From Thalassotalea sp. LPB0316 (GTDB taxonomy: Bacteria; Pseudomonadota; Gammaproteobacteria; Enterobacterales; Alteromonadaceae): 64,000 bases of DNA. The notes beneath the pieces are model-generated. The model had not been told where the DNA came from, searched no databases, and was given only the letters and a program-made list of their open reading frames with translations. Location: the NCBI RefSeq assembly GCF_014898095.1, contig NZ_CP062946.1:682001-746000 (forward strand), in the 5' to 3' direction. This document shows, piece after piece, positions 10,065 through 22,166 of this stretch (positions are counted from its first letter, which is position 1; every line of letters starts with the position of its first letter). Position numbers and translations under genes: made by a program.

Positions 10065-10760
10065 TTAAATAAACGCAAAAGCATCGGCAAACATATGCGC
10101 TTTAATGCCACCTTGCTCGATAAAATCTTGACGAACTTTGCCAACCATATCAAAACGACCAGCTAAATAAATATCATACGGCTCAAAGCTAACAATATCT
10201 TTCATCGCCACTTCGTGTACTAAACCCACTTTACCTTGCCAGTTCTCATCAGGCGTTTCAACCACGGGAATGAAGCTCGAATGAGCCAGCTTGCCAATCG
10301 TTTGTGCTGTTTTTTCTAGCTCATAGCAAGCACTTGGTTCACGTAATCCCCAGTAAACAATCACAGGACGCTGGCACTGGCTGTTAACCAAATGCTCGAA
10401 AATCGACTTGATGTAAGAAAACCCAGTTCCGCCAGCTAGTAATAGAATAGGGCGCTCACTATCAGCTCTAAACTGCGCCTTGCCCGCTGGCATTTCAACT
10501 TGGACGGTTGCTGATGCTTTGATGCGATCAATAACCTGCATTGGGTAGCTATCAGCACCATAGGCACCAATTTGCAGCTCAATGATTTCACTTTCTGGCG
10601 CGCTAGCGATAGAAAATGGTCGTTTGTCTTCTTCAGACATAACAAAATTCAAGTACTGCCCAGCTTCGAACGAGACAGCTTGTTCAGGCTTTAACAGCAC
10701 TTTATACACGTGCTCAGTTAACGGGCTAATTTCCACTACCTGACAAGTAATTGTTTTCAT
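10065..10760 (-). CDS. fre: NAD(P)H-flavin reductase
   Basis: A 231-aa Fre/LuxG-type reductase that reduces free flavins with NAD(P)H. It has the flavin-binding RPFSIAS motif near residue 48 and the nucleotide-binding LLAGGTGFSYIKSI near residue 107, with the C-terminal YDIYLAGRFDMV. The length matches E. coli Fre (233 aa). It lies 39 bases after ubiD on the same strand. UbiD needs a prenylated flavin cofactor, and the ubiD-fre order is conserved in many gammaproteobacteria. Confidence 0.93.
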   Translation of the reverse strand: MKTITCQVVEISPLTEHVYKVLLKPEQAVSFEAGQYLNFVMSEEDKRPFSIASAPESEIIELQIGAYGADSYPMQVIDRIKASATVQVEMPAGKAQFRADSERPILLLAGGTGFSYIKSIFEHLVNSQCQRPVIVYWGLREPSACYELEKTAQTIGKLAHSSFIPVVETPDENWQGKVGLVHEVAMKDIVSFEPYDIYLAGRFDMVGKVRQDFIEQGGIKAHMFADAFAFI

Positions 10761-10799
10761 ATTTAACCTTACATCTTAGTTGGCATATACGTGAAACGG

Positions 10800-12269
10800 C
10801 TATTCTAAAATGCCGAGTGATTGCCAAATCTCATCTACTTCTTGTTTAACTGCTTCGTCCATCACGATAGGTACACCCCACTCGCGATCGGTTTCGCCCG
10901 GCCATTTATTGGTTGCATCTAACCCCATTTTAGAGCCTAAGCCCGAAACTGGCGAAGCAAAGTCTAAATAATCGATTGGCGTATTATCGATTAACGTGGT
11001 GTCGCGTGTCGGATCCATCCGCGTGGTCATTGCCCAGATCACATCGTTCCAATCTCGTGCATTCACATCGTCATCACAAACAATGACGAATTTGGTATAC
11101 ATAAATTGTCGCAAGAACGACCATACCCCCATCATCACACGCTTGGCATGGCCAGGGTATTGTTTCTTAATGGTCACTACCGCCATGCGATACGAGCAGC
11201 CCTCTGGTGGCAGATAAAAGTCGACAATTTCAGGGAACTGCTTTTGAATAATCGGTACAAACACTTCATTTAACGCAACCCCCAAAATGGCTGGCTCATC
11301 GGGTGGACGCCCCGTATAAGTGCTGTGATAAATCGGTTTATGTCGTTGCGTAATATGGGTAACGGTAAAGACAGGGAAATCATCAACTTCATTGTAGTAA
11401 CCGGTGTGATCGCCATACGGCCCTTCAGGCGCCATTTCATCTGGATCGATATAACCTTCTAGCACGATTTCAGCCGATGCTGGCACTTGTAAATCGTTAC
11501 TAATCGATTGGACAACTTCGGTCTTACTACCGCGCAAAAGGCCAGCAAACGCATATTCAGAGAGTGTATCTGGGACAGGTGTCACTGCCCCTAAAATCGT
11601 CGCTGGATCTGCGCCTAACGCGACTGAAACTGGGAATTTCTCACCCGGATGCTCTTTTTTCCACTCAAAAAAGTCTAATGCGCCACCGCGATGCGATAAC
11701 CAGCGCATAATCACTTTGTTTTTACCGAGCAATTGCTGACGGTAAATCCCTAAGTTTTGACGCTTTTTATGTGGCCCTTTGGTAATCGTTAAACCCCAAG
11801 TGATCAAAGGGGCGACATCACCAGGCCAACACAGTTGGATAGGTAACTTAGTTAAATCAACATCATCACCGGTCAACACCACCTCTTGGCAAGCGGCCTT
11901 TTTGACTTGCTTGGCCGGCATATTCAAGACTTTCTTGTATACCGGAATTTTATTTAACGCATCGCGAAAGCCCTTGGGTGGCTCAGGCTCTTTTAACATC
12001 GCTAACAACTTGCCTAACTCGCGTAGCGCGGTTAAATCTGGCTGGCCCATCGCCAATGCTACCCGCTCTGGCGTACCAAACAAGTTGGTTAATACCGGCA
12101 TATCAAAACCAATAGGATTTTCAAACAGCAAGGCAGGACCTTTGGCGCGTAAGGTGCGGTCGCTAATTTCCGTCATGGTTAACTCAGTTGATATCGGTTG
12201 AGTGATGCGTTTGAGCTGACCTTTAGCTTCTAATTGTTCGATAAAATCGCGTAAGTCGTTGTATTTCAT
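10800..12269 (-). CDS. ubiD: 4-hydroxy-3-polyprenylbenzoate decarboxylase
   Basis: Prenyl-FMN-dependent decarboxylase of ubiquinone synthesis, 489 aa, close to the 497 aa of E. coli UbiD. It begins [19 protein letters not shown] and has the cofactor-region NLGIYRQQ, the conserved [20 protein letters not shown] with catalytic acidic residues, and [10 protein letters not shown]. The C terminus has [11 protein letters not shown]. It is followed by fre and preceded by about 80 bases after the orphan binding protein. Confidence 0.96.
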   Translation of the reverse strand: MKYNDLRDFIEQLEAKGQLKRITQPISTELTMTEISDRTLRAKGPALLFENPIGFDMPVLTNLFGTPERVALAMGQPDLTALRELGKLLAMLKEPEPPKGFRDALNKIPVYKKVLNMPAKQVKKAACQEVVLTGDDVDLTKLPIQLCWPGDVAPLITWGLTITKGPHKKRQNLGIYRQQLLGKNKVIMRWLSHRGGALDFFEWKKEHPGEKFPVSVALGADPATILGAVTPVPDTLSEYAFAGLLRGSKTEVVQSISNDLQVPASAEIVLEGYIDPDEMAPEGPYGDHTGYYNEVDDFPVFTVTHITQRHKPIYHSTYTGRPPDEPAILGVALNEVFVPIIQKQFPEIVDFYLPPEGCSYRMAVVTIKKQYPGHAKRVMMGVWSFLRQFMYTKFVIVCDDDVNARDWNDVIWAMTTRMDPTRDTTLIDNTPIDYLDFASPVSGLGSKMGLDATNKWPGETDREWGVPIVMDEAVKQEVDEIWQSLGILE

Positions 12270-12351
12270 TGAGCGTTGCGTTCTAAAATTTGCTGAGCAT
12301 TATATGCTATTGCAAGGATTAACCAAAGCGTGAAATCAATCACCTTAGCTC

Positions 12352-13119
12352 TTATTCAAGCTTGTCTATTTCAGGTGACTCATCGTAAGCCTGTAAAAGA
12401 CGACTAATAAGATGAGGGTCGGTTCCCTTACTAAATGCAAAATATAATTGAGTAGAAGGTACAGGTAACGGATGGAACTCAACCAACCGATCACAATTTA
12501 AGCTCATTTTTTGGCAAAAAGCCGCCAAACTGGTACTGTTTGCAGGAATCGCATCAACGCGTTTTTTATTGAGCATATTCACCATTTGAACGGGGTTATT
12601 TACTAATTGGAGGTTTTCATAACCATACTTTGTGAGGTGCTGCTCTGTCGCCGAATTGCGGATTGCCGCGATGTTAAGTGCCTTTAATTCCTGCTGTGAC
12701 AAAGACGAAAAAGCCTGTTGATTCTCTTTCAGGGTATACAGTGAATAGCTCAAATCAGTGATCGGTCGCCCCCAGATAAATTCATGCTCTCTTGCTGGTG
12801 TTCGGGCAATCGAAAAGATCATCACATTAGGGCTATTGAGCGCGATATTATAAGCGCGTGCCCATGGCAGTACTTCTATCTCCGCGGCTAAATTCGCTCC
12901 GGTCAACATCGCCTGAACCGTTTCGGCGTTTTTGCCTTTGATTACGCTATTTTCAAGGTACTGAACCGGATAAGAATCTTCGGTCACGATCCGTAAATTA
13001 GTCGCACTAGCGGACAGCGAGCAAAAAAAGACCAATAAAAGTGCATTTAACGCTCGATGCCAACCACCTTTACAAGTTATTAATTTTTCGAGGGTTTTAA
13101 CAATATTGAAATTCATCAT
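12352..13119 (-). CDS. orphan periplasmic substrate-binding protein (SBP family 3-like)
   Basis: A 255-aa exported protein. A hydrophobic segment (about 25-39) ending SASA suggests a signal peptide, preceded by a rather long basic N region. The mature part starts NLRIVTEDSYPVQYLENSVIKG and resembles type-3 solute-binding proteins for amino acids or similar ligands (EVLPWARAYNIAL, FSIARTPAREHEF). No ABC permease or ATPase lies nearby. Such orphans are common in Alteromonadales and may feed a remote transporter or act in sensing. The ligand cannot be read from sequence. A second orphan of similar design lies at 41701-42375. Confidence 0.8.
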   Translation of the reverse strand: MMNFNIVKTLEKLITCKGGWHRALNALLLVFFCSLSASATNLRIVTEDSYPVQYLENSVIKGKNAETVQAMLTGANLAAEIEVLPWARAYNIALNSPNVMIFSIARTPAREHEFIWGRPITDLSYSLYTLKENQQAFSSLSQQELKALNIAAIRNSATEQHLTKYGYENLQLVNNPVQMVNMLNKKRVDAIPANSTSLAAFCQKMSLNCDRLVEFHPLPVPSTQLYFAFSKGTDPHLISRLLQAYDESPEIDKLE

Positions 13120-13138
13120 TTCGCTACTACCAAATACG

Positions 13139-13165
13139 AAAAAGCCAGCAATTAAGCTGGCTCTT
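13139..13165 (-). terminator. intrinsic terminator of rho
   Basis: On the minus strand the arms AGCCAGC and GCTGGCT pair exactly around TTAATT and are followed by TTTTTCG. It lies 16 bases after the rho stop codon. Confidence 0.85.
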
Positions 13166-13180
13166 AGATAACGCTTTGAT

Positions 13181-14440
13181 TTATTGACGCTTCATCGAGT
13201 CGAAGAATTCATCATTGGTTTTGGTCATTGCCAACTTATCAATAAGGAATTCCATTGCATCAATTTCACCCATTTCATGAACGATTTTGCGCAATATCCA
13301 CATTTTTTGTAGTTCGTCAGGTTTAGTCAATAATTCTTCGCGACGCGTGCCACTGCGGTTAATGTGGATAGCAGGGAATACGCGCTTCTCTGCAATTTTA
13401 CGAGAAAGGTGTAGTTCCATATTACCTGTACCTTTAAACTCCTCGTAAATCACTTCATCCATTTTTGAACCGGTTTCAATTAGCGCTGTTGCGATAATCG
13501 TTAAGCTACCACCTTCTTCAATATTACGCGCAGCACCAAAGAAACGCTTCGGACGGTGTAAAGCGTTAGCGTCAACACCACCGGTTAAAATTTTACCCGA
13601 TGAAGGAATAACTGTGTTGTAGGCACGGGCTAAACGGGTAATAGAATCTAATAAGATAACCACATCTTTTTTGTGTTCAGTTAAACGCTTAGCTTTTTCA
13701 ATAACCATTTCAGCTACTTGCACGTGACGACTCGCTGGCTCGTCAAAAGTAGATGCAACAACTTCACCTTTAACTAGGCGTTGCATTTCAGTCACTTCTT
13801 CCGGACGCTCGTCAATCAGTAACACCATTAACTCACACTCTGGGTGGTTATAGGCAATACTTTGGGCAATGTTCTGTAAAAGTAAGGTTTTACCCGCTTT
13901 TGGTGGCGCAACAATCAAGCCGCGCTGACCTTTACCGATAGGTGATGCTAAGTCTAAAACGCGTGCGGTAATATCTTCAGTTGAACCGTTACCGCGCTCC
14001 ATGCCTAAGCGTTCATTGGCGTGAATAGGTGTTAAGTTTTCAAATAAGATTTTATTGCGAGAGTTTTCTGGGCGGTCGAAGTTAACTTCATTAACTTTTA
14101 ATAGGGCAAAGTAACGCTCGCCGTCTTTAGGTGGACGAATTTTACCTTGAATAGTATCACCGGTGCGCAAACTAAAGCGGCGAATCTGACTCGGTGAGAC
14201 ATAAATATCATCAGGCCCTGCTAAGTATGATGAATCTGCCGAGCGTAAAAAACCAAAACCATCTTGTAAAATCTCAAGTACACCACCACCGAAAATGTCT
14301 TCACCGCTTTTAGCGTGAGCTTTTAAAATGGCGAAAATAATATCTTGTTTGCGGTGTCTAGCTAAATGCTCAAGTTTCATTGATTCAGCAAGTTGCACCA
14401 ATTCATTAATCGATTTTTCTTTAAGTTCGGTAAGATTCAT
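13181..14440 (-). CDS. rho: transcription termination factor Rho
   Basis: Hexameric RNA-dependent ATPase that ends transcription, 419 aa as in E. coli. It begins [20 protein letters not shown]. The RNA-binding cold-shock-like domain has GFGFLRS near residue 61, Walker A is [13 protein letters not shown] near residue 175, and Walker B lies in [18 protein letters not shown] leader of about 220 bases separates it from trxA, and that leader holds a perfect inverted repeat. Confidence 0.98.
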   Translation of the reverse strand: MNLTELKEKSINELVQLAESMKLEHLARHRKQDIIFAILKAHAKSGEDIFGGGVLEILQDGFGFLRSADSSYLAGPDDIYVSPSQIRRFSLRTGDTIQGKIRPPKDGERYFALLKVNEVNFDRPENSRNKILFENLTPIHANERLGMERGNGSTEDITARVLDLASPIGKGQRGLIVAPPKAGKTLLLQNIAQSIAYNHPECELMVLLIDERPEEVTEMQRLVKGEVVASTFDEPASRHVQVAEMVIEKAKRLTEHKKDVVILLDSITRLARAYNTVIPSSGKILTGGVDANALHRPKRFFGAARNIEEGGSLTIIATALIETGSKMDEVIYEEFKGTGNMELHLSRKIAEKRVFPAIHINRSGTRREELLTKPDELQKMWILRKIVHEMGEIDAMEFLIDKLAMTKTNDEFFDSMKRQ

Positions 14441-14540
14441 AGTGAGAGTACTTAAAAATATTTAATATGTTTGATGGCCTGACGGAGCAGGTTCACAATA
14501 TTATAGAAAGTGTTTTTGGTTGATATGTAAACTTCGTTTG

Positions 14541-14558
14541 AATGCTAAACTTAGCATT
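14541..14558. promoter_or_regulatory. perfect inverted repeat in the rho leader region
   Basis: AATGCTAA and TTAGCATT are exact complements separated by two bases, about 100 bases upstream of the rho start and after the trxA terminator. With a two-base spacer it is more likely a dimer-binding operator than an RNA hairpin. No factor can be named; rho leaders are often autoregulated. Confidence 0.35.
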
Positions 14559-14628
14559 AATTTTCGAATAGGTAAAGAAAGTGGCGTTTCTTTCTAAATT
14601 TTCTTGTGTTAAATCAGCCTAAATAACA

Positions 14629-14652
14629 AAAAAGCCCTAAAAAGGGCTTTTC
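14629..14652 (-). terminator. intrinsic terminator of trxA
   Basis: AAGCCCT and AGGGCTT pair around four A/T bases; on the minus strand a TTTTTT run follows. It lies about 12 bases after the trxA stop codon. Confidence 0.88.
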
Positions 14653-14663
14653 TATCTTATCGC

Positions 14664-14990
14664 TTATAAGTTGTTATCTAAAAACTCTTTCAATTGAGTT
14701 TTCGATAAAGCACCTACTTTGGTGTCAGCTACATTACCGTCTTTAAATAACAATAATGTTGGGATACCGCGGATGCCGTATTTTGGTGGCGTGCCCGCAT
14801 TTTGGTCGATGTTTAATTTAGCTACCGTTACTTTGCCGTCGTATTCTTCAGCAATGTCGTTTAATAGCGGGGCGATCATTTTACATGGACCACACCATTC
14901 AGCCCAAAAATCAACAAGTACAGGACCAGATGCATTAATGACATCTGCTTCAAAACTATCATCTGTTAGCTGAACAATCTTATCGCTCAT
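14664..14990 (-). CDS. trxA: thioredoxin 1
   Basis: A 108-aa thioredoxin, cytoplasmic dithiol reductant. The active site WCGPC has Cys33 and Cys36, and the cis-proline is in [12 protein letters not shown]. The start was set at the ATG at 14990 ([17 protein letters not shown]), which matches family length; the longer upstream frame is not needed. It is divergent from rhlB, the usual arrangement of trxA, rho and rhlB in gammaproteobacteria. Confidence 0.97.
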   Translation of the reverse strand: MSDKIVQLTDDSFEADVINASGPVLVDFWAEWCGPCKMIAPLLNDIAEEYDGKVTVAKLNIDQNAGTPPKYGIRGIPTLLLFKDGNVADTKVGALSKTQLKEFLDNNL

Positions 14991-15227
14991 TATTTTCTCC
15001 GTTGTATGTGGCCTAACTGCCTGATGGTGGAAGAGTATAACGCTATCTTCCACAGATACCAAATCACCCTTTTTTATATCTAATACCAACCGTTATTAAA
15101 ATTCGATCAATGCAACGCACTTTATCACGCAAAAGAGGGTAAAAATCTTGCTTAACACCTATATAAGGGCGCAAGAAACAATAATCAATAGTTTTTTATT
15201 AACTGCTTACCTGTTAAGCTAGCAGCC

Positions 15228-16490
15228 ATGAAAAAAACACACTTATCAGATAAAAAGTTTGCCGACTTAAACCTGGATCCAAAGGTAGTGGCCGGTTTAC
15301 ATGCCATGGGCTTTGAACAATGCACCTCAATTCAGGCAAAATCGTTGCCAGTATTAATTGAAGGTAAAGACATTGCAGGCCAAGCACAAACAGGTGAAGG
15401 TAAAACAATTGCCTTTTTAGCCGCCACGTTCCATCGCTTGATGCAGTCAGAACGACCGAACAATAATAATCCTCGCGCGATTATTATGGCGCCAACTCGA
15501 GAACTTGCGATTCAAATCCAGAAAGACGCTATTGAAATGGCGAAAAGCACAGGTTTGCGCGTAGGCGTTGTCTACGGTGGTGAAGGTTACGACTCGCAAC
15601 GAGAAACGCTCGAAAAGGGTGTTGATATTCTGATTGGCACCTGTGGTCGCTTAATCGATTACCTAAAGCAGGGTATTTACCAATTAAACAATATTGAAGC
15701 GGTTGTGCTAGACGAAGCCGACCGAATGTTTGATTTAGGCTTTATTAAAGACATTCGTTACTTGTTTAGACGCATGCCTGAAGCGAAAGAGCGCTTAAAC
15801 ATGTTGTTCTCTGCCACCTTGTCATTCCGGGTAAAAGAACTTGCCTTTGAGCACATGAACGATCCGGTCAGTGTTGAAATTGAGCCAGAGCAAAAAACCA
15901 ACCTGCGCATTTCAGAAGAGCTATTTTATCCATCGAACGAAGATAAAATGACCTTACTTCAAACACTGATCGAAGAAGAGTGGCCAGAAAAAGCGATTAT
16001 TTTTGCCAACACCAAACACTCATGTGAAAACGTCTACAATTACCTTGTTGCCGACAAACACCGCGTAGGCCTATTAACAGGTGATATCCCACAAAAGAAA
16101 CGCTTAAACATTTTAGAGAGTTTCAAAAAGGGTAACTTAGATATTTTAGTGGCAACCGACGTTGCTGCCCGTGGTTTACATATTCCGTCGGTAAGTCACG
16201 TGTTTAATTACGACTTACCCGATGATTGCGAAGACTACGTTCACCGCATTGGCCGTACTGGTCGCGCGGGAGCGACGGGGCATGCGATTAGCTTAGCTTG
16301 TGAGGAATATGTTTTTAACTTGCCGGCGATCGAAAACTATATCGAGCACACCTTACCTGTTAGTAAATACGATCCCGATGCTTTATTGACCGACTTGCCT
16401 AAACCAAAACCTAGACAACGTCGTCATAAACCACATAATGGCGGACAAAACCGTACAAAAACCTCGTATAACAAACAACGTAGAAATTAA
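15228..16490 (+). CDS. rhlB: ATP-dependent RNA helicase RhlB
   Basis: DEAD-box helicase of the RNA degradosome, 420 aa. Motifs in order: Q motif region [15 protein letters not shown], Walker [41 protein letters not shown] and [13 protein letters not shown]. The C terminus is a basic tail rich in Arg/Lys/His ([15 protein letters not shown]), as in other RhlB proteins. gppA follows 5 bases later, an order shared with E. coli. Confidence 0.96.
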   Translation: MKKTHLSDKKFADLNLDPKVVAGLHAMGFEQCTSIQAKSLPVLIEGKDIAGQAQTGEGKTIAFLAATFHRLMQSERPNNNNPRAIIMAPTRELAIQIQKDAIEMAKSTGLRVGVVYGGEGYDSQRETLEKGVDILIGTCGRLIDYLKQGIYQLNNIEAVVLDEADRMFDLGFIKDIRYLFRRMPEAKERLNMLFSATLSFRVKELAFEHMNDPVSVEIEPEQKTNLRISEELFYPSNEDKMTLLQTLIEEEWPEKAIIFANTKHSCENVYNYLVADKHRVGLLTGDIPQKKRLNILESFKKGNLDILVATDVAARGLHIPSVSHVFNYDLPDDCEDYVHRIGRTGRAGATGHAISLACEEYVFNLPAIENYIEHTLPVSKYDPDALLTDLPKPKPRQRRHKPHNGGQNRTKTSYNKQRRN

Positions 16491-16495
16491 CGCTT

Positions 16496-17977
16496 ATGAC
16501 ATCACCTTTGTACGCTGTTATTGATTTAGGCTCAAACAGCTTTCATATGCTCATTACCCGCCAACTGGCTGACAGCGTACAAATTGTTGATAAAATTAAG
16601 CGTAAAGTGCGTTTGGCCAGTGGCCTTAACACTGACAATATGTTGAGTGATGAAGCAATTGAGCGCGGTTTAGAGTGCATGCGCTTTTTCGCGGAGCGAT
16701 TACAAGACTTTCCCAAACAAAACATTCGAGTTGTCGCTACAGCGACTTTAAGACTCGCGAAAAACCGCGATGTTTTTATCGAACAAGCCAACCAAATTTT
16801 GGGGCATAATATTCAATTATTATCAGGGGTTGAAGAAGCCAAAACGATTTATAAGGGCGTGGCTTATACTTCCAATATCCAAGGTAATAAATTAGTTTTC
16901 GATATTGGTGGTGCCAGTACTGAAATTATCATTGGTGAAAATGTTGAGCCACTCAAAGCAATGAGCTTAGATATCGGCTGTGTTACCTTCAACCAAACAT
17001 TTTTCAACGCTGGCGCATTAACGCTAAGCGCCTTTGAACTGGCTACAGCACAAGCCAAATTACATATCAATAGCGTGATCAGCGAATACCAAGGGTTAAC
17101 CTTTGATGTTGTGCTTGGCGGTTCGGGAACCATGCAAGCGTTGGCTGAAATTTTAATGCATCAGCAAAAACCTACCCTCATCGATTACGAGTTTTTATGT
17201 GCGATTAAACAGCAACTCATCGCCTGCAAAACCATTGATGCGATTAGTATTGGCGGTTTAGACGGGGAGCGTATTCCAGTTTTTGCCAGTGGCCTTGCGA
17301 TTTTAATCGCATTATTTGAAGTGTTTGAAGTTAAGACCTTGCGTTTGTCATCAGGCGCGCTGCGTGAAGGTTTGCTTTACGATATGTTACCAAGTGCAAA
17401 AACGGTTGACATAGCGGCCTTAACCATTAATTCGATGATGGTGAAATATCACGTTGAACAGCAACAAAGTGAGCGGGTTACCAGTATTGCTCAGCAACTT
17501 TTTAATGGCTGTGTTGATCACTGGCCAGCCATTGTCAATGATGATTATTTTGTCGTTAATGCGGCTTGCCAACTACACGAAATCGGTTTGCTGATCGACT
17601 TCAAGAACCAACAAAAGCACGGCGCCTATATTGTTAATAACAGCCAAATGCTAGGCTTTGATCAAAGTCAAAAGCAAACGCTTGCCATGCTCATTGCCCA
17701 ACAAAAATCTGACATTGATTTACAATATTTGGCCAGCCAGCTGTTACCGCTAAACACCTGTGCATCGCTACTCGCAATTGTCCGCCTTGCGATTTTACTG
17801 GCAAGCAGACGTCACGACAAACATCTACCAACACTCACATTAATTAGTGATGTCGATAGCCTAACGCTAGGGTTTGAACACGCTTGGTTAGCTAGCCATC
17901 CGCTGATTGCAGATGAATTAAGACAAGAAGTAAAACAGTTTGGCAAACTAGGTATTAAGCTGAACGTTAATACCTAG
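16496..17977 (+). CDS. gppA: Ppx/GppA family phosphatase, probable pppGpp phosphatase
   Basis: A 493-aa member of the exopolyphosphatase/pppGpp 5'-phosphohydrolase family. The first actin-like phosphate loop is YAVIDLGSNSFHMLI at residues 5-19, the second FDIGGASTEI near residue 137, followed by GGSGTMQALAE. The C-terminal half is an HD-like helical domain (CQLHEIGLLIDF). The length and the position right after rhlB support GppA over Ppx. It probably converts pppGpp to ppGpp in the stringent response and may have polyphosphatase activity. Confidence 0.92.
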   Translation: MTSPLYAVIDLGSNSFHMLITRQLADSVQIVDKIKRKVRLASGLNTDNMLSDEAIERGLECMRFFAERLQDFPKQNIRVVATATLRLAKNRDVFIEQANQILGHNIQLLSGVEEAKTIYKGVAYTSNIQGNKLVFDIGGASTEIIIGENVEPLKAMSLDIGCVTFNQTFFNAGALTLSAFELATAQAKLHINSVISEYQGLTFDVVLGGSGTMQALAEILMHQQKPTLIDYEFLCAIKQQLIACKTIDAISIGGLDGERIPVFASGLAILIALFEVFEVKTLRLSSGALREGLLYDMLPSAKTVDIAALTINSMMVKYHVEQQQSERVTSIAQQLFNGCVDHWPAIVNDDYFVVNAACQLHEIGLLIDFKNQQKHGAYIVNNSQMLGFDQSQKQTLAMLIAQQKSDIDLQYLASQLLPLNTCASLLAIVRLAILLASRRHDKHLPTLTLISDVDSLTLGFEHAWLASHPLIADELRQEVKQFGKLGIKLNVNT

Positions 17978-18003
17978 CGCAATCCATAAGACGGCATTAA
18001 GCC

Positions 18004-19020
<1,017 letters not shown>

Positions 19021-20868
19021 CTACTTTTCTAAATTAATCGGCAAATATTGAACCTGATTTCGGCCCTCGTTCTTTGCCCGATACAGTGCTTTATCAGCAC
19101 AACTAAATAAGGTTTCTACTGTAGCAAAAGATTCTTGTCGGTAGGTTGAAATACCGCAACTTATCGTTAAGTTGATTTCGTTCTCTGCTAGCGTAATCGG
19201 GTGTTCTTCTACTTGCTTGCGCAACTTTTCCGCAATTGCCATCGCACCTTGTTCATCGGTTTCAGGCAATATAATACAAAACTCTTCACCGCCATAACGA
19301 CACGCGATATCGGTGCTGCGTTGGGTTGTCAGCTTGATCAGTGAGGCGACAGCAATCAAACTTTTGTCACCGCCTAAATGACCAAAATTATCATTGACTT
19401 GCTTAAAGTGATCAATGTCGATCAGCAATAAACTCAACGGCGTTAAATTTCGCTTGCTACGTCTAAATTCCGCCAGTATTTTTTGATCGTAAAAACGACG
19501 ATTATACAAGCTCGTTAGCTCGTCCGTCGTGTTTGTTCGCTCTAACTCTTGGTTTGCTTGCTCGAGTTCTTGCAACGCTATATTAAGTTCAAAGGTTCGC
19601 TCTTGTACCCTAGATTCTAACTCTTCTTGGGTGGTATTTTGTAAGGCAAGGAGTTCTTCTTGTGCTTTTCTTGTTGCATTGGCCTGCGCTAACGCCTGTC
19701 TTTGCGCTAACTGCTTGTCTTGAATTTGGTGGTAATACTGTTTACTCAGCAAAAACACCACCAAAATATTATGCAACCAAAAGCCGACAAACATCAGGGT
19801 ATGTGACTGCTCAAACCAATAGTAATTGTAGCTGTAATAATAGAGCACGCCCAAGCAAAGTTGAATTGCCGAGATAATGGTAAACGCTAACGATAACCGA
19901 ACCTTGCGCTGATAGAGCTGCCAACCAATGACAACAATGGCGCCGGTAACAATAAAATGCATCAAACTTGAAATTGCGCTGTTAATACGAGTATCAATAA
20001 GCAAGCTCAATGGAATATAAACTACCAAAATTAAGCCAACGGTTTTTAAGATTCGATGGGCACGCGGTAATCGCTGACGTAAATTAAACAGGTTTTCAAT
20101 AAACAAAAAGTAAAAAATTACGGAAATAGCACCTAAAATAGGAGACTCTACTGAGCGCAACTCAGGATATTCGGGGAAGAAAAAATAGAGGTTGTACCCC
20201 ATAGTCGTGGTTAACAACAAAGTACGAGTAACAAAAAACGCAAATAGCCATAACAGTGGCCCATTGCCGGTACCAAAGTACAACAACAAAGCAGCGATTG
20301 ATAAACACAACATACCGCCAATGGCAAAACCTTGAGTAAATTGAGCGTCAAACGATGCTTCGACAAATGCCGACTCTTTACTGAGCTTGATCTGAACCAA
20401 CTCAGGCCAATCAGCTTCAATCGCTAAGTATACCGTCGAACGGCCAAATGCCGTTAACGGCATCGATATCGACCAAGTATCATTATTGAGTAAACTCACC
20501 GATAACGCTTTTGGGTCTAGGCGTTTATCAACGTAAAATGCTTTGATGTTTTGCAGTGCATGGCGATTAGCTATATTGATAAAGGCAGTTGCGGCATCTT
20601 CGTGGTGATTGGCAACTTCAAATCGAAGCCAATTTTTACCTTCGGCCAAGCGGATATAGTTAGCATTGTCGACTTGGCTATCTTGCCAAGCACTTGCCGG
20701 TGCAGCCAAGACGGCCGATACTGAAGACACCGCTAATGACTGCATACGCAGCGCTTGATACTCGGTGACAACAAACGTTGTCGACTTTTCTTTGAAGCCG
20801 TAAACGGTTTGGCCATTAGTTGCCAAGCTTGTTAACAATAACCAGCAAAGCAAGGCCAACCTAGCCAT
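19021..20868 (-). CDS. membrane diguanylate cyclase with 7TM-DISM sensor
   Basis: A 615-aa protein. It has a signal peptide (to about residue 20), a periplasmic beta-rich DISM-type domain (about 25-175), seven hydrophobic segments (about 180-385), a coiled coil (about 390-450), and a C-terminal GGDEF domain starting TDELTSLYNRRFYD. The active motif is GGEEF at 526-530. RSTD exactly five residues upstream is a product-inhibition site (RxxD), so c-di-GMP synthesis with feedback inhibition is expected. The periplasmic ligand is unknown. It overlaps tatD by 8 bases and precedes hemB by 6, an unusual place for a signalling gene. Confidence 0.9.
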   Translation of the reverse strand: MARLALLCWLLLTSLATNGQTVYGFKEKSTTFVVTEYQALRMQSLAVSSVSAVLAAPASAWQDSQVDNANYIRLAEGKNWLRFEVANHHEDAATAFINIANRHALQNIKAFYVDKRLDPKALSVSLLNNDTWSISMPLTAFGRSTVYLAIEADWPELVQIKLSKESAFVEASFDAQFTQGFAIGGMLCLSIAALLLYFGTGNGPLLWLFAFFVTRTLLLTTTMGYNLYFFFPEYPELRSVESPILGAISVIFYFLFIENLFNLRQRLPRAHRILKTVGLILVVYIPLSLLIDTRINSAISSLMHFIVTGAIVVIGWQLYQRKVRLSLAFTIISAIQLCLGVLYYYSYNYYWFEQSHTLMFVGFWLHNILVVFLLSKQYYHQIQDKQLAQRQALAQANATRKAQEELLALQNTTQEELESRVQERTFELNIALQELEQANQELERTNTTDELTSLYNRRFYDQKILAEFRRSKRNLTPLSLLLIDIDHFKQVNDNFGHLGGDKSLIAVASLIKLTTQRSTDIACRYGGEEFCIILPETDEQGAMAIAEKLRKQVEEHPITLAENEINLTISCGISTYRQESFATVETLFSCADKALYRAKNEGRNQVQYLPINLEK

Positions 20869-21658
20869 GACAGCTCCCTAACTTAAACACGCGAGCCGCA
20901 TTGTTTTGGCTGTGTTCAATAATGACTTGTTCACTCTCACCATATAACTGCGCTAGGGTGCTAACGACAAAACCGAGGTAACTTGGCTCGTTGCGGCTCG
21001 ATTTAGGTTTTGGCCGAATCGTACGAGGGGTTAGATACGGCGCATCCGTTTCAATCATTAACCGCTCAAGTGGGATCAGTGGCACGATAGATTGGAGCGC
21101 TTGGCCTCGGCGTTCATCGCAAACCCAACCAGTAATACCAATATACATGTCATGCGCTAAACAAGTTTCTAACTCTTGTTGGTTGCCAGTAAAACAATGA
21201 GAAACCATTGCTGGTACTTTACCCAAATAAGGTTTAAGACAGCCAAACCATGTGTCAAATGCATCGCGCTGGTGCAAAAACAGCGGTTTTTGTAATTCAC
21301 TGGCGAGCGCTATTTGCGCCTCAAAAACCCGTTGTTGATTCGCCGGTGTTGAAAAATTGCGATTAAAATCAAGGCCGCATTCGCCAATAGCTTTAACACA
21401 AGCATGTGATGTCGTTAATAATCGCAATTGCTCGATAAAGTCATCACTCACGTGATCAGCGTCATGTGGATGAACACCACATGTACTAGATAAAAAATCG
21501 GGGTATTGTTGGCATAGCGCAACAGCTTGACTACTTTCAGCAACACTCGTTCCCGTGACCAAGCAATGCTTAACACCAGCTAATTGAGCGCGATCAATTA
21601 CCTCAGGTAAGTCTTTACTAAAGCGACTATTGGTTAAGTTAACCCCGATATCAATCAA
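20861..21658 (-). CDS. tatD: TatD family metal-dependent hydrolase
   Basis: A 265-aa TIM-barrel hydrolase of the TatD DNase family. E. coli TatD is a magnesium-dependent 3'-5' exonuclease involved in DNA repair; it is not needed for Tat export. It begins MIDIGVNLTNSRFSKDLPEV; metal-binding motifs are CGVHPHDAD, IGECGLDFNRNF, FLHQRDAF, VSHCFTG and IETDAPYLTPR. It belongs to the tat gene run, 4 bases after the small secreted-protein gene. Confidence 0.94.
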   Translation of the reverse strand: MIDIGVNLTNSRFSKDLPEVIDRAQLAGVKHCLVTGTSVAESSQAVALCQQYPDFLSSTCGVHPHDADHVSDDFIEQLRLLTTSHACVKAIGECGLDFNRNFSTPANQQRVFEAQIALASELQKPLFLHQRDAFDTWFGCLKPYLGKVPAMVSHCFTGNQQELETCLAHDMYIGITGWVCDERRGQALQSIVPLIPLERLMIETDAPYLTPRTIRPKPKSSRNEPSYLGFVVSTLAQLYGESEQVIIEHSQNNAARVFKLGSCHG

Positions 21659-21662
21659 GTAC

Positions 21663-22166
21663 TTACTTCACTCTTTTTACACGAATCTTACGGTTGTAAC
21701 CGACTTTCTTTAAATACACGGCACTCCAAGCCCCTTTAAACAATTCAACTTTATCACCCGCTTGTAAGCGCAGTGATTCAGTATCTGTTTGGTGCCAGCG
21801 CTGGCCGTTCTCAAAAGTTAGCTTGAGTTTTTTCTTCGCCGAATACGAAACCTTCGCGACAGTAAACTGAACGCGCTCTAACTCATCGGGTTTTTTATCT
21901 TTTTTCAGGTGATGATCGCCAAACTCATCCACGTTGTTTTCCGGCTTTACAGGTGGCTCAATCGCTGGCGCCGGTATAACCTTGGTTTTAGCTGTCGCAT
22001 CTGCCTTTTTCGAGGAATTCGCAAGGTTGTCGTAACAAGCTAAACGCTCAGTTGAAGAAGCTATTTGGGCACATTGTTGCAATGAGCTATTGAGATCAAC
22101 GGCATAGGTACTACCAACAAATAGACTCGAAAAGATAAGTGCACGAGTGACAATGGATTTAATCAT
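21663..22166 (-). CDS. secreted protein of unknown function in the tat operon
   Basis: A 167-aa predicted periplasmic protein with start ATG at 22166, preceded by AGGAAAG. A signal peptide of about 20 residues ends TYA. The N-terminal mature part has [18 protein letters not shown], a short cysteine-pair motif seen in several periplasmic protein families. Next come a Lys/Pro/Ala-rich linker and a small C-terminal domain ([19 protein letters not shown]) that may be SH3-like. The function is not recognised. It overlaps tatC by 8 bases and is probably coupled to it. Confidence 0.78.
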   Translation of the reverse strand: MIKSIVTRALIFSSLFVGSTYAVDLNSSLQQCAQIASSTERLACYDNLANSSKKADATAKTKVIPAPAIEPPVKPENNVDEFGDHHLKKDKKPDELERVQFTVAKVSYSAKKKLKLTFENGQRWHQTDTESLRLQAGDKVELFKGAWSAVYLKKVGYNRKIRVKRVK